Positions 35,801 to 46,193 of a stretch of 64,000 nucleotides of DNA are shown here, one piece after another. Position 1 is the first letter of the stretch; each line of letters begins with the position of its first letter. The notes beneath the pieces were generated by a model. That model was not told the DNA's origin and did not search any database. It saw only the letters and a program-made list of their open reading frames with translations. The translations under genes and the position numbers were made by a program. Origin of the DNA: Pilasporangium apinafurcum (Eukaryota > Oomycota > Peronosporomycetes > Pythiales > Pythiaceae); contig BCKE01000052.1 in the NCBI GenBank assembly GCA_001600495.1, positions 211,755 through 275,754 on the forward strand, in the 5' to 3' direction.

Positions 35801-37196
35801 GCATCCACGCCAGATGCGTGATTCCATTTTTATGGAATCCACGGACGACACTCAACGTGTTTCCAGGAGTCTGCACATCCCACACCACAATTTTCGGTAC
35901 AAGACCTCGTTCTCCTGTTGCGACAATACTTTTTACAGTTGGATGCATCGCAATGGACTGGACAAAATCTGAGTGATGGAAACCAAAGCGCTGTTTGTGC
36001 TCGATCACGTCATACAAAACTACAACACTACCAGCAGGATACACGACTTCGGTGGGGGAACTGTACTTGACAATGTTCCTCAAGTCGCTGTTAAAGCCAT
36101 ATACCCATTCTAAATCCAGGCTCGCTGCCGGTGCGCTGGGATTGATCGCGGGCGGAGCACTGGGGGTCGCATTGGCAACGACATTTTGCCATGGTTTCAG
36201 TGGCACCGGCACAACAGGAGCGAACATGGGTGCTTTGGGGTCAAATGGGAAGCTTTTGTCTTTTTTCCGTGCAGTTTCCGTATCTACAATCGGTAAAATG
36301 GCAAACTCGTGTTCCAAGTCGCTGTCTTCGTTATCGTTCTCATCGACGCGTTCCATAGGACAATCGAAGTAGTCGAGCCATGACGTCATCTCGGGCGTTG
36401 TCTCGGCAAACTTGAGGAACTCGTGCTGCGTGATGTAGTCATCTGGACTGTTCTTCTGCGCCTTGTGGAAAGCGTGCATGGCCATATCTTCCAGCACGAG
36501 TTCCGTAGGGCAAACCACGCCAGTTGAAAGTTTACACAGACCAGTGAGTGTGGATTTCAGTGCCAATGTGAGCTCATCGATTGAGACCTGCCCGGTCTCG
36601 TTGAAATCATAGCAATTGTAAACAACTGTGTATGAAGGGTAAGACTAAATTGTGAGAAATTGAATACTTGACTAATAGAATAGGCGATTTTTAGCGGACG
36701 TACATGTAAGCTTCTGTGGGATTGTCATCGCCGACATGACTGCAAACGTTCCTAGAAACTCCAGCGCATCGACCAGCCCATTCTTGGATGATGTAAAACG
36801 TGCATAGCAACAGCTTATTTTATAAACCGATAGCATTCTGTACATTAACATGAAACGTGGAAGTTCTGTACCTCATCGGTGTCCAGTGCACTGAAGAGCG
36901 CCGCAGTGAGCTGATCCATCTGCGCTTTCGTGTGAATCTCCAAAGTTGGCTGCAATGCACGGCAAATTTCCATCATCTCGTCCTGATTTAACCCAAAGCC
37001 TTCCGCTACATCATTGAATGCTTCCCATAGCTTGTTCACATCTTTCTCTGAGGCTAGCATATCAAGAACCGCAGCCCGTGTGCATATGAATGTTCATCGC
37101 CTTGTTTATCTCCTTAACACTCAAATTGTTTGACATACCATTCAAGAAGGGATTCGTTGCTTGTAGATACGCGGCCTTACCGTGCAATTGCCCCAT
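29814..37196 (-). CDS. EF-hand plus triple EML (HELP-WD40) microtubule-associated protein, EML5/6-like
   Basis: Giant WD40 protein, 2376 residues, four exons on the - strand: 37196-37139, 37053-36872, 36782-36704, 36625-29814. Phases match across all three introns. The first exons code for a calcineurin-B-like N-terminus: MGQLHGKAAYLQ, then helices, NGLVDALEFLGTFAVMSAMT, and a canonical EF-hand loop DFNETGQVSIDE across the last junction. The remainder is three tandem EML units, each opened by a HELP motif (LEWVYGFNSDLRNIVKY, LEWVYGYRCHNARNNLF, LEYVFGYRMYDVRNNAVY) and followed by paired WD40 propellers with repeated VRIWDLN, LRVWDLA and VRVWDLN strands. Animal EML5 and EML6 also have three units; the EF-hand front is additional. 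EMLs bind tubulin at the seam between adjacent propellers, so a Ca2+-responsive cytoskeletal or flagellar role is plausible. An initiator-like site lies at 37298-37304. Confidence 0.9.
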
Positions 37197-37297
37197 GTTG
37201 CGCTGTCCGCTGCTTGACAGTTCATAGTCTGCACAGCGGATCTTTCCTACCCAAGAGTCACCCACTCAAGCGAGTGGACGACGACGTTTCGCACTCA

Positions 37298-37304
37298 GAA
37301 ATGA
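37298..37304 (-). promoter_or_regulatory. Oomycete initiator-like element of the EML gene
   Basis: TCATTTC on the - strand fits TCAYTYY, about 100 bases upstream of the ATG at 37196. Weak evidence alone, but the distance agrees with two other genes here. Confidence 0.35.
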
Positions 37305-38691
37305 TTGCATTAAAGAGTTATTTGTCATGGGGCTGCTTGCCCACTTGTGTGATACCGCCATCATACGTTGTAGTGATTAAATGAACATATTGAAATATAC
37401 AATCGTTCATTTTGAGTTGTTTGTACATGGGCAAAGGTTTGCAGAAATATGATATCACCTTTATATCGTATTTGGATCAAAGTTGAACGTTTCATTCATT
37501 CTCGTCTTTCCATTTGTCATTTTTACCAACTATGATATTTCACTGTGTATGTTGCGTATTTGCATCATTGATTTGTAGCAAAGTGGGCTGCAGAAATTTG
37601 TGAAGAAAGTAACGAGTGCACTTCCACACTTTAGCTTTGCATGAGGGGTCTCGCAGATCTGCAGTACGTGTTCCTAACTACAGTCGTCATCTGCTGCATG
37701 GACACTGACCATACTGTTGGCAGTAAAAATAGAAGCAGTCCTGTGGATCGCCGAGGGTGAGGGGCAATCGCGTTCTCAAGAATCAACTTTGAGGCGTTGG
37801 ACACCGATTCCATTGACCATGATATGCTCAAAAAAGCATTCCACACCCAGTATTGAAGGGCAAAGACTCAATCAGTAGAAATCAGCGGCGTGACTACTAA
37901 TCCAATGATCTGTGTTAGCTCCAAGTCGGTGATAAATCTGTTATTTAGAAATGTGAGAAATTTCCGGCAGATGATGCGCATTTTATAGCGAACATAAATT
38001 CGCGAGTACAGGTGCACCTGAATGAATAAATTCGCACTTGAACCCATATCCATTTATAGTGTACGACCTGAAGTCGTACAACTTTGTTATCTAATCTGAG
38101 ACTGCTTCTCAGCCTCGTTTTATTGCTGTTAGTCATATCCATTGCAACACTGTAGGCTACTGCTAGAGTAGATACTGGGTGCTATACAATTACAGCAATC
38201 ATCAACATTGAGCTACGAGGAGCAAGGAACTGTATAATACCTTCAACAACAGCTATTGGATCTTTACCGTTTGACACTTGCTCAATCGTTGAAGATGGAT
38301 GTCTCCTTGCTCGCAATCTTTTTGTACGCGCACACAAATAGATGAATCAACAGAAAATTTTGCGAAGTGAATACAGCTGAGTGATTAGCATCATGAGTGT
38401 AAAAAGTACAATGATAACGATGTCACTGACAGAAAACAATCTTCCGGTAATCGCAGGTATTAATTACACAACGATTACGTTAATCACAGGCACATCTGAT
38501 CCATCCTTACCCATTATCTCTAGGAAAGAACAACAATATCATTTCGTTTCTGCTGATAACTGGTAACGTCGTCTGACCAAATATCACAATGCATGCTTGC
38601 ATCGTGGGGAAGGCAGCATTCTTGCTTTTTCTACCAAGTGGACACAGCAAAGCAAAACTAACAAATCTGCCCAATTTCACGCGTCGGTGAC
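37305..38691. other. Intergenic region, no confident gene
   Basis: About 1.4 kb, AT-rich, with short open frames only. A - strand segment at 37620-37860 contains scattered Cys-rich codons in broken frames that faintly recall a decayed elicitin-like domain; this is too weak to annotate. Just before the next gene, CCCAATTTCAC (about 38668) resembles the FPR part of an oomycete core promoter. Confidence 0.4.
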
Positions 38692-40008
38692 ATGAAGATC
38701 TCGAAGCCAACACTATGTACTGCTGTTGTAATTGCAGCAGCAATACTTGCGACTGGAAGCTCCGCAGCTTCGTTCTCTGTCTATACAACCTACTCTTCTT
38801 CATCATGTGATGGTGTTCCGCAAGCCATCCACTTTGAAGAAGACGATCCGTGCTCCGAAAGCCAGTCGTGCACGCAAGAAGATTCAGGGAACGTCATTGT
38901 GTACATTATGAAAGGCTGCACGAATAACTATGCGTCTGTGGTGGCTTCTGCATTTGGTAGTTCGCCCCATTTGATTACAGAAGTCTTTGATGATGATGAT
39001 GATGACGGCACGTGCACCCGGATCAAAGAAGTGGATGCCTTTCTCGCCGATGGAACCTGCGCCGTTGAAGCTGATTCCGGTCATGCTAAAGTTATCACCA
39101 TCGATTCTAGCGGCACTGTTGTTGTGACGAGTTATGATGAGACGGATTGCACAGGATCGAATGACGGTGTCCGAACGCTAACGAGTGCCGACCTCAATGT
39201 GTGCAAGGATGAGCGCATAAGTGTGATTGGCTCAGCCGGTAGCACAACAGAATCCACTACCACAACTAGCACGCCTACTACTACAGCGACCGCTACGAAT
39301 GGATCAACGACTAGCTCAGCAACAGCTACAACTACTGATCACTCAGCTTCCTTCTCCATTTATGTGACATATTCTTCTTCTTCTTGTGATGGTATCCCTG
39401 ATGCAATCCACTTTGACAAAGAAAATTCGTGTTCAGCCAGTCAGTTGTGCACACTGGAGGATATTGGTGGCGTAACTGCTTACACAACCAGGAGTTGCGT
39501 TATTAACTATGAGGAGTTTCTCAAGATGACATACGCTAGTTCAGCGTATTTAGTCAAGACAAAGTACGACAGCAATGATGATGATGATGATAGTAATGAC
39601 TCTTGTAACGATGTTGACTCGGGATACGCTCTTCGTACCAATGGCAGTTGTGTCCTTGATGCGGGCACTGACCGTGGGATCCAAGTCTCAGTCGCATCCA
39701 ATGGAACCATGGCAGTGACCGAGTACAGCAATGGCGATTGCAGCGGATCGAGTAGAAGCAACTACCAACTGATGACCTCGGACTTCAATGTATGCAAAGG
39801 GAACGAAATGTGGATGTTCTATACAGCCTCCGCCGAAAACAATACCACTACGTCGAATAGAACAGGAAGTACTAGCTCGCAAACTGCTGGAAATGCAACC
39901 TCTTCTACGCACACAGATTCAAATTCCGCTGCTCCATTGCCTACATCGATGTCGGTTTTGTTGGTGGGTATGGCTATTGTGGCTACTACAGTGGCTTCCA
40001 TGATTTAA
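38692..40008 (+). CDS. Secreted, duplicated 8-cysteine-domain protein, probably GPI-anchored
   Basis: 438-residue cell-surface protein of unknown function. A signal peptide covers residues 1-26 (basic start, then VVIAAAILATGSSA). Two homologous domains follow (about 27-182 and 222-386), each opening with SFS(V/I)Y.TYSSSSCDG(V/I)P.AIHF and closing with (L/F)NVCK. Each has eight cysteines in matching order, an Asp-rich loop and a (D/N)G(T/S)C motif near the middle. They are joined by a Ser/Thr-rich linker (~183-221) suited to O-glycosylation. A second Ser/Thr/Asn-rich stretch leads to a C-terminal hydrophobic tail (SVLLVGMAIVATTVASMI), as in GPI signals. The layout suggests a wall or surface protein. 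I do not recognise the domain. Poly-Asp (GAT) codon runs at 38991 and 39580 could be length-variable. Confidence 0.8.
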   Translation: MKISKPTLCTAVVIAAAILATGSSAASFSVYTTYSSSSCDGVPQAIHFEEDDPCSESQSCTQEDSGNVIVYIMKGCTNNYASVVASAFGSSPHLITEVFDDDDDDGTCTRIKEVDAFLADGTCAVEADSGHAKVITIDSSGTVVVTSYDETDCTGSNDGVRTLTSADLNVCKDERISVIGSAGSTTESTTTTSTPTTTATATNGSTTSSATATTTDHSASFSIYVTYSSSSCDGIPDAIHFDKENSCSASQLCTLEDIGGVTAYTTRSCVINYEEFLKMTYASSAYLVKTKYDSNDDDDDSNDSCNDVDSGYALRTNGSCVLDAGTDRGIQVSVASNGTMAVTEYSNGDCSGSSRSNYQLMTSDFNVCKGNEMWMFYTASAENNTTTSNRTGSTSSQTAGNATSSTHTDSNSAAPLPTSMSVLLVGMAIVATTVASMI

Positions 40009-40521
40009 ATATTTACCAAATCACTTTAACACTACGCCGAAGAGTGTATGATCTGGTTGTCCCTTTGCTTGCTAGCTACACTCAAAATAATAGCAAAATA
40101 CAAAAAAAAAATGGTTTGTATCGACAACAAACATTTTGTGCGTGTTTATTAGAGCAGACAACAGAAACTGAACAAGAAAAAAGAGAGCAACACGTTCCAG
40201 TACGACTAGCTAAAGGGTGTTATCACCTCCCGTAATTAGGTATAGGGCTGTCTCACTGGCATGGTGCGACTACTGAAATGCTAACGCACATTTTAGTAAA
40301 TGATGGTACCCATCACATTGACTAGCTCTTCATCCCATCACCATATCCACAACCAAGTTTCAGATACAAGAATACATAGATATAATTTTGCAACAATCTT
40401 TTCGTACTCATCAAGTATGTATTTTTGTTGTGAAAAAATAAAAAATGCAATCAGTAAGGACTACCTTTTTACAACATAAAGTGGAAAAATTCCTGAATTT
40501 TGAATGCTAGTCAAACAAAAT
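40009..40521. other. Convergent 3' intergenic region
   Basis: About 510 bases between the 3' ends of two converging genes. AT-rich, with A-runs at 40105. No gene seen. Confidence 0.55.
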
Positions 40522-42192
40522 TTAACAGCCGCTGCCACCAGCGATCTTCAGACACGATGTCTTGGACGAGAACGTCATGATGTTGGTCATCAACGACCAA
40601 AGGAACGCGAACGTCAAGTAGAAGATCGTGATGTTTGCCATCATTTTGCTCTTTCCACCGTTACGCTTCAGTTCCTGCGTTTCAGCCTTTTGACGGGGAA
40701 GCAGCACCAAGAACACAAGCGAAAAGAGCTGGAACGCGTAGGCAATGATGTACGCGTATGTGACTTCATTCCGCACATGCGTATCATCTACCACGAGGAA
40801 TGTCGAATCAAGATCAAAGTTGGCGTCAATGTTCTTGTAGAGTACAGTGCAGAACGGGGAAGCGATTGTGGCCACAGTCGAGATGAGACCGAAGACAGCG
40901 GCTTCTTTGCCAACATCGATGATCTCCGTCATGACGAAGGTCGAAACGATGTAGCCGACCGTGGATGGCACAATTTCCAGAAGTGGACCACCGAGCCAGA
41001 ACCACTGAGCGCGATAGACATCCCAGATAGTAAAGAACGTCGGGATGGAATCCACAATGATCACAAGAATTTGCGTTACGGCGATCATTATGCGCCAGTC
41101 CCAGTTGAGGCCGTACTTTTTGGTCCAGTAGCATGCGAGTGCACCGATAAAATAGCCGATGGTCCCAGACAAATTGCTATTAAGCGGTGTGACCTTTGCC
41201 CAAAGTGACTGGATAGGATAGGTGGCCGTAACACTGAAGTACGAAAAGAGATTGCGGAAGAAACGGAATGCAAGGTATTGGTACACAACACGATGCTGGA
41301 CTAGATCGTAAATTTCGCGCACGTATTGCATAAACGGCGGTGTCTGAGTCACTCGCTCTTCTTGAATGCAGTACCATGACATGGGCAGCACTGCCAGCGA
41401 GAAAGCAGCGCAGATGGCCATGACACCATTGAATCCAATTGACGACGAGAAATCGCCACCGTAGTCTTCACTATTCAGTCCAAAGCCGATAATCGCCGAG
41501 GAGACGACGTAGAACGACTCTTGGGTCATGACAGTCATCGACATGGTCGTGCCACGAACATTTTCAGGCTCACGTTGGCCAAGTTCCACCAAGATACCAT
41601 CTGAGGCAGTCAGTGCAATCACACAGCCAAGGTTGGCGAACACCAGCATGACTATGAACTTAACACCAGAGCTGGGCGCGTCGGTGTTGAGCGAATCGAT
41701 TTGCGCAGGCGTCATTTCGTCGGTGGTAAGATACGAAAGTGACAGTTCTGGGTAGTACGGGTCTCCAATGGACATAAAAGTCATGATGAAGCACATCAAG
41801 AAGCTCAAGAGCCAGCCGCCAACAATGTACGGACGACGACGATATCCAAAGATAGGGAAACAATCGGAAATCATGCCAATGAACATCTTGAGCGTCCAAG
41901 GGTACACTAATAGCACGCTGGCTGACGCTGTTTCGACACCACTCATGCGCAGATAGTTGTTCAAGAACGGGTAAACAACACCATAGAGCGAACCGTAGAT
42001 AATGCCAAGTCCCATGTACTGACCCAAAAGACCAATGTGCTGTCGGCTCCAGAGATTGGCTTGACCACCGGCACGCAGCGCACCACCTTCGATAGCATCA
42101 GGCGTCTTCAGACCATTGTACCCCAGTCCTTCTTCCTTGGCGCCAGGATGAGAGGGGTTGGAGAGGCGCTCGATGTGGGTTACCGGGTTCAT
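40522..42192 (-). CDS. BT1-family folate/biopterin transporter (MFS)
   Basis: Polytopic membrane transporter, 556 residues, single exon. I start it at the ATG at 42192 (MNPVTHIERLSNPSHPG); the longer frame begins only at a GTG. After a ~65-residue cytosolic N-terminus come about 12 hydrophobic segments. BT1 hallmarks are GIIYGSLYGVVYPFLNNYLR, LLVYPWTLKMFIGMISDCFP followed by the cytosolic loop GYRRRPYIVGGWLL, and TASDGILVELGQREPE. C-terminal helices include VGYIVSTFVMTEIIDVGKEA. The BT1 family was defined on Leishmania biopterin and folate transporters and is much expanded in oomycetes; the substrate here is not certain. The C-terminal tail ends in a small Gly/Cys-containing peptide. Confidence 0.9.
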   Translation of the reverse strand: MNPVTHIERLSNPSHPGAKEEGLGYNGLKTPDAIEGGALRAGGQANLWSRQHIGLLGQYMGLGIIYGSLYGVVYPFLNNYLRMSGVETASASVLLVYPWTLKMFIGMISDCFPIFGYRRRPYIVGGWLLSFLMCFIMTFMSIGDPYYPELSLSYLTTDEMTPAQIDSLNTDAPSSGVKFIVMLVFANLGCVIALTASDGILVELGQREPENVRGTTMSMTVMTQESFYVVSSAIIGFGLNSEDYGGDFSSSIGFNGVMAICAAFSLAVLPMSWYCIQEERVTQTPPFMQYVREIYDLVQHRVVYQYLAFRFFRNLFSYFSVTATYPIQSLWAKVTPLNSNLSGTIGYFIGALACYWTKKYGLNWDWRIMIAVTQILVIIVDSIPTFFTIWDVYRAQWFWLGGPLLEIVPSTVGYIVSTFVMTEIIDVGKEAAVFGLISTVATIASPFCTVLYKNIDANFDLDSTFLVVDDTHVRNEVTYAYIIAYAFQLFSLVFLVLLPRQKAETQELKRNGGKSKMMANITIFYLTFAFLWSLMTNIMTFSSKTSCLKIAGGSGC

Positions 42193-44028
42193 GGCGAAAT
42201 GTAGAATGATAGAACATTCAACAAAATGCACTACCTCATTAAGTGGATGGAGGAGAAAGAAACGAGCGGGCGGCTACATAATTGATCTACAAGCATCACG
42301 CCAGTTGCACGCTCTCCCAGTTGATCGACTGGAGCGGAGGATGCGTACAGATGCGTTGTTAAAATCGCGCTTACTAAACCAAAGTCTTTCCATCAAAATA
42401 TAGTAGAAGAAACGTTTATTTTTCATCGAGTTAATGGATCGCCTTCGTGGAACTGCTCGAGCGTCACGTGGCTTAAGCCAACCAGATCGTCTCGTGGCAC
42501 GAGCTCTAGAAGTGTTTTGGAGATGGGCTATAATGGCTGTGTAAGAACAGAACATCAGGAGATAAAAACCGACCAAAACTAAAAAGAAATGATAAGCGAC
42601 TGGACCCCCCAAACCTGACAAGTGATCGAACACGAGAGAAAAGGAGATGGGAGAGGGCGACATACACACATACAAACCCTTTTCTGATACGAAAAATCCC
42701 TAGAAGTGTAACTGCTGCTTTTCACTTTACTTGAGGCACAGTTGCGCAAGCGTTTGTATAGCTCAGTCGATCACTTGTCACTGGTGCGCGTGCCGCACTA
42801 AGCGCTGATTCGCTTGTTCCTGGACACTCTATAACTCCATCCACTACCGAAACGTGTGACCCTGTCACTCACCTCGTGAGTACGTTACCGCGGTGTTGTC
42901 ACTTTGGTAGAAAATGTGGCGTCATACAGTGCTTAGTGGTCGAAAGTCTCACATCATAATAATGCGACATCCATTCCAGTGGTCCCGATACAGATAGGGA
43001 CTTGAATTACAGCTTCTAAAACATCGTAGGAGGGATGTGTACGCCGATGATTTCTGAGATAATGGAGTTGTTCCTGCATGTCTGTTACTCTGATGGTGCT
43101 ATCTATGATCTACATCTTCCCATCATCAAGCTACGATGTAGACAATATTATTGCACTGGGAGTCCTCAATGAAACCAAAACCAGCCCTAATACTGTCTTT
43201 TTGCTTGAAACATCGCGTAAAAACTACAGTATAACACAGTAAAGCAGCAAGTAGCTTGTGAGATAACTGGTATATCAGCTAATTGTCGATTAGCTGAGAA
43301 TGAATAGCGATAATAAAAAGAGAGAATATTTATTGTAGGTATGGCACCATAGCGATACAATACCACTAGTTCAATACAATTTAAAATGGTACTTGCAGTT
43401 CGGAATACCGTCTTAATACTATCTGAATGCTTGTAATATCTGTGCGTGCTAGTATGGGTACATATTTATACGGCATGTCAAATCAAAACAAGCTTCTTCT
43501 GTCGGATCGTCTTATTCGTGTTTTCGCTCATTTCCCTGTCTCGATCTCGTTACCGCTCTCATCTCCTGTGTAATGGATCTCCATTACATTACAGACTCAC
43601 CCAGGTGTGCAGGTGTAACTGTTCATTGCTTATGGTTCGTCTATAAGTAAGCATGCTTTACCACATGGAATAAATAGTAAAAGCTACTATTTGTATGACT
43701 AGCTTTATTCGAACTGGACACTCCATTCATCTTTCTGGATAGCTTTATTAAATCCGATAATTCAGTTCCTAAGTTTCCGCCAAAAGAGCAAGTCTCTTTC
43801 GCTTTTTCTCTTTTCTTCGTACGCTTTCTTGTACGTGTATATAATGTGAATGAAGAGAGCTACCCTTTTGCAATCAATGTGCTGGATAGTTATAACATCT
43901 GATCAATCTCGTGCTTTAAATACAAACCTTTCAGTTGTACATACAAAATGCTTGTCACCTCCATCATCTTTATTTATGATTGCTGTGTTCGCTCGCTTGT
44001 TCATCCCACAAGTTTCCAAGAAGCACAA
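42193..44028. other. Long intergenic region, no gene seen
   Basis: About 1.8 kb between the divergent starts of the BT1 transporter and the Crinkler gene. Both strands are rich in stops and the longest open frames have no motif. AT content rises towards 43300-43980. It should contain two promoters. I see no repeat, tRNA or transposon ends. Confidence 0.5.
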
Positions 44029-45329
44029 ATGAAGCTGTTGTACGTGTTGGTGGAAGAAAAAAAGACACTCTCTTCTCCGGGGATATCAATGTGAGCGACT
44101 TGGCTAAGAACTTGAAGAAAGCGGTCAAGAAGGAGAAGAAGAGCGTTCTGGAAAAGTATAATGCAGATCAACTGAAGCTGTATTTCGCCAAGAGGGGCGA
44201 CGCATGGCTTGGATCTCGTAATATTCATGCGAATGCGCTAATGAAAGAATCGATTCCGGATGAGATAGAAGAAGTGTTGAGCGAAGAAATCGATCTAGCA
44301 AGTGAGATCAGTGATTGCTTTGTAGGCGCTCCAGAGAAGAAACCTATACATGTCCTGATAGTCGTTCCGATGCAAATGGACAGTGAAGTCAGCGAGAAGG
44401 ACTCATCTAGAGCGCGATCGATGAAAATGATTGAAGGAATACACGGGCAGGTTATGCAAGCAAATCCCAAGCGTTATGTTCGTTCAGACATGAATTCGAC
44501 AATAGGAACTGCATTTCTTAAAGAAATGAGACAATTCATAAAGTTCGTGAGTGCTATTCCGTCTAGTGCTGACAGCATAAATCACATCAAAGAATTCAAT
44601 TGGGAAGATGTTCGCAATGAAGCGAGGGGAAAAGTGGTACTCACTGAAGAACAAAATCGAGATAGGTACCGAAAGTATGCGAAAGACAACATTGGAGATA
44701 TCTTCATGCGGATGAATCTGTGTGTGTTTGGTGTGGAGAAAGGCAGGAACATCCTGAGTGTCCGAGTTCCTGGTTATGATATTGAGTTGGTTGGACGCAC
44801 GGACCTGCTGATATTGGATCCGATCGTTAAGGAACATATATTTGAACTGGAACTGTTGCCTAATGTGAGGATGTTGATTGAAGTGAAAAGAGAAGTGCAA
44901 ACTAGCTCTATCTTACAAGCCACTTCAGAATTGGTGGTGCTGGATTTTCTTGTTGAACAATCAGCCACAGAACTGTTGACCCATTTGAAGAAGATGTGGG
45001 AGCTTTTCTGGATTGCTGAAGATTACTCAATCGAAATAACGACTCTCACGCGAACTGTTCCAGCGTTTGAAATGATCAAGAAAATACTTGCACATTCTCG
45101 GAGCGGTGGCACTCTTGAAAATCTTTCATACGCACATGAAAGCGCGAAGAGACAAAAGCTGGCGCAGATGCTGCCATCAGTCGCCGAAAGCAATGAAGCT
45201 AGGGGAATTCGTGAGAACATTAAACGGTACTACGACATCGTGAGTATGTCAGGTCCAGATATTGAGATGGCATGCGGTGTTGAGAGACAGATTGTTGGAT
45301 CAATCCCGTACTTCAGTATGTATACTTAG
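44029..45329 (+). pseudogene. Crinkler (CRN)-type effector with nuclease-like C-terminus, frameshifted near the start
   Basis: Crinklers are modular oomycete proteins, many acting inside host nuclei. The ATG at 44029 begins MKLLYVLVEE, a CRN-like first strand, but the frame breaks at an A7 run (44057-44063). The body continues in another frame that has no ATG of its own upstream. That body shows the ubiquitin-like CRN header with DLAKNLKKAVKKEKK and the hallmark LKLYFAKRGDAWL (LYFAK variant of LFLAK). After a DI-like helical section (DVRNEARGKVVLTEEQNRDR) the C-terminal module has GRTDLLILDP and MLIEVKREVQ some 25 residues later, a PD-(D/E)XK nuclease-like spacing seen in CR effectors. No signal peptide is evident. 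One base in a homopolymer separates an intact from a broken gene, so a sequencing error is as likely as true decay. Confidence 0.72.
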
Positions 45330-46193
45330 TCACATATTTTTTTATCCATTTCACACATTTACACTGCGAGGTACTCCATCACATCACACATCATAGACCA
45401 TAGATAGAACATGTGGTTGCTCATGAGCAAATATCACGCATTGCCACTGCACTTGCCACATCGAGTCTTAAAATGCCAAATACATGAAAGATGTTCTTGT
45501 TGATGTCATATTAGATGCCATACTTGCTACATATCTTTCATTTGAAGAAGATAGAGTATCCATAATCATGCTATAAGAATAAAAGAAAAGACGCAGCAAT
45601 TCAATGTGTGGCAGTGCAGCATTAGCTGGAGACGAAGAAGAGAAGCTATTTTCGGAAGCTCAGAATGCATCTGTGATAGTAATCCTAGGATCTCTTCGCT
45701 TTTAGTGCAACTTTGTCGGTAATCACAAATCTCTTTTTCTTCCTCAACTCATATCAAATACACATACGTGACAAAAATGTCTGGTTTGGTTATTGCATCA
45801 GAATGCATATTAACAACTTCATCATTCCATGGAGTTTACTTTTTATCATCTTTTCTATTATCCATGCAAACACTGGAAGTCACGACTGTCTATTAGGCTA
45901 CAACGAGTACTGCCAATTCGGAATCGTTGAGCTCGCTTTTTGGTTGCAAGTTCATGTGAATGTACATCATAAAAAGTTACCGACACGAATACATGTACGA
46001 CTTGCTTTCCAGCAATGTGATGCATATCTAAATTCGAACGCAATCCTTTCGGTTCTCTCTTGATCAATGGTACGCATTATTCTTGAAGCTATCTTTGTGG
46101 TGCTTTTTCTTGCAGAGTGCCTGCTTGCCATTTGACTATCTATTCGAAACATTATCGTTGAGCTCGACCAAATTTAAGAAAGTTCATATTTGG
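45330..46193. other. Convergent intergenic region, no gene seen
   Basis: About 860 bases of AT-rich sequence between the 3' ends of the Crinkler gene and the first ankyrin-kinase gene. A 116-codon frame at 45713-46063 has no motif and a composition like its surroundings. Confidence 0.5.

Noticed and set aside
37620-37860. Possible decayed elicitin-like gene on the - strand
   Set aside because: Only scattered Cys and a LQICETPH-like string in broken frames; the order does not clearly fit an elicitin.
40504-41208. 234-codon + strand frame opposite the BT1 transporter
   Set aside because: Antisense shadow of a membrane protein gene; charged, repeat-free and motif-free.
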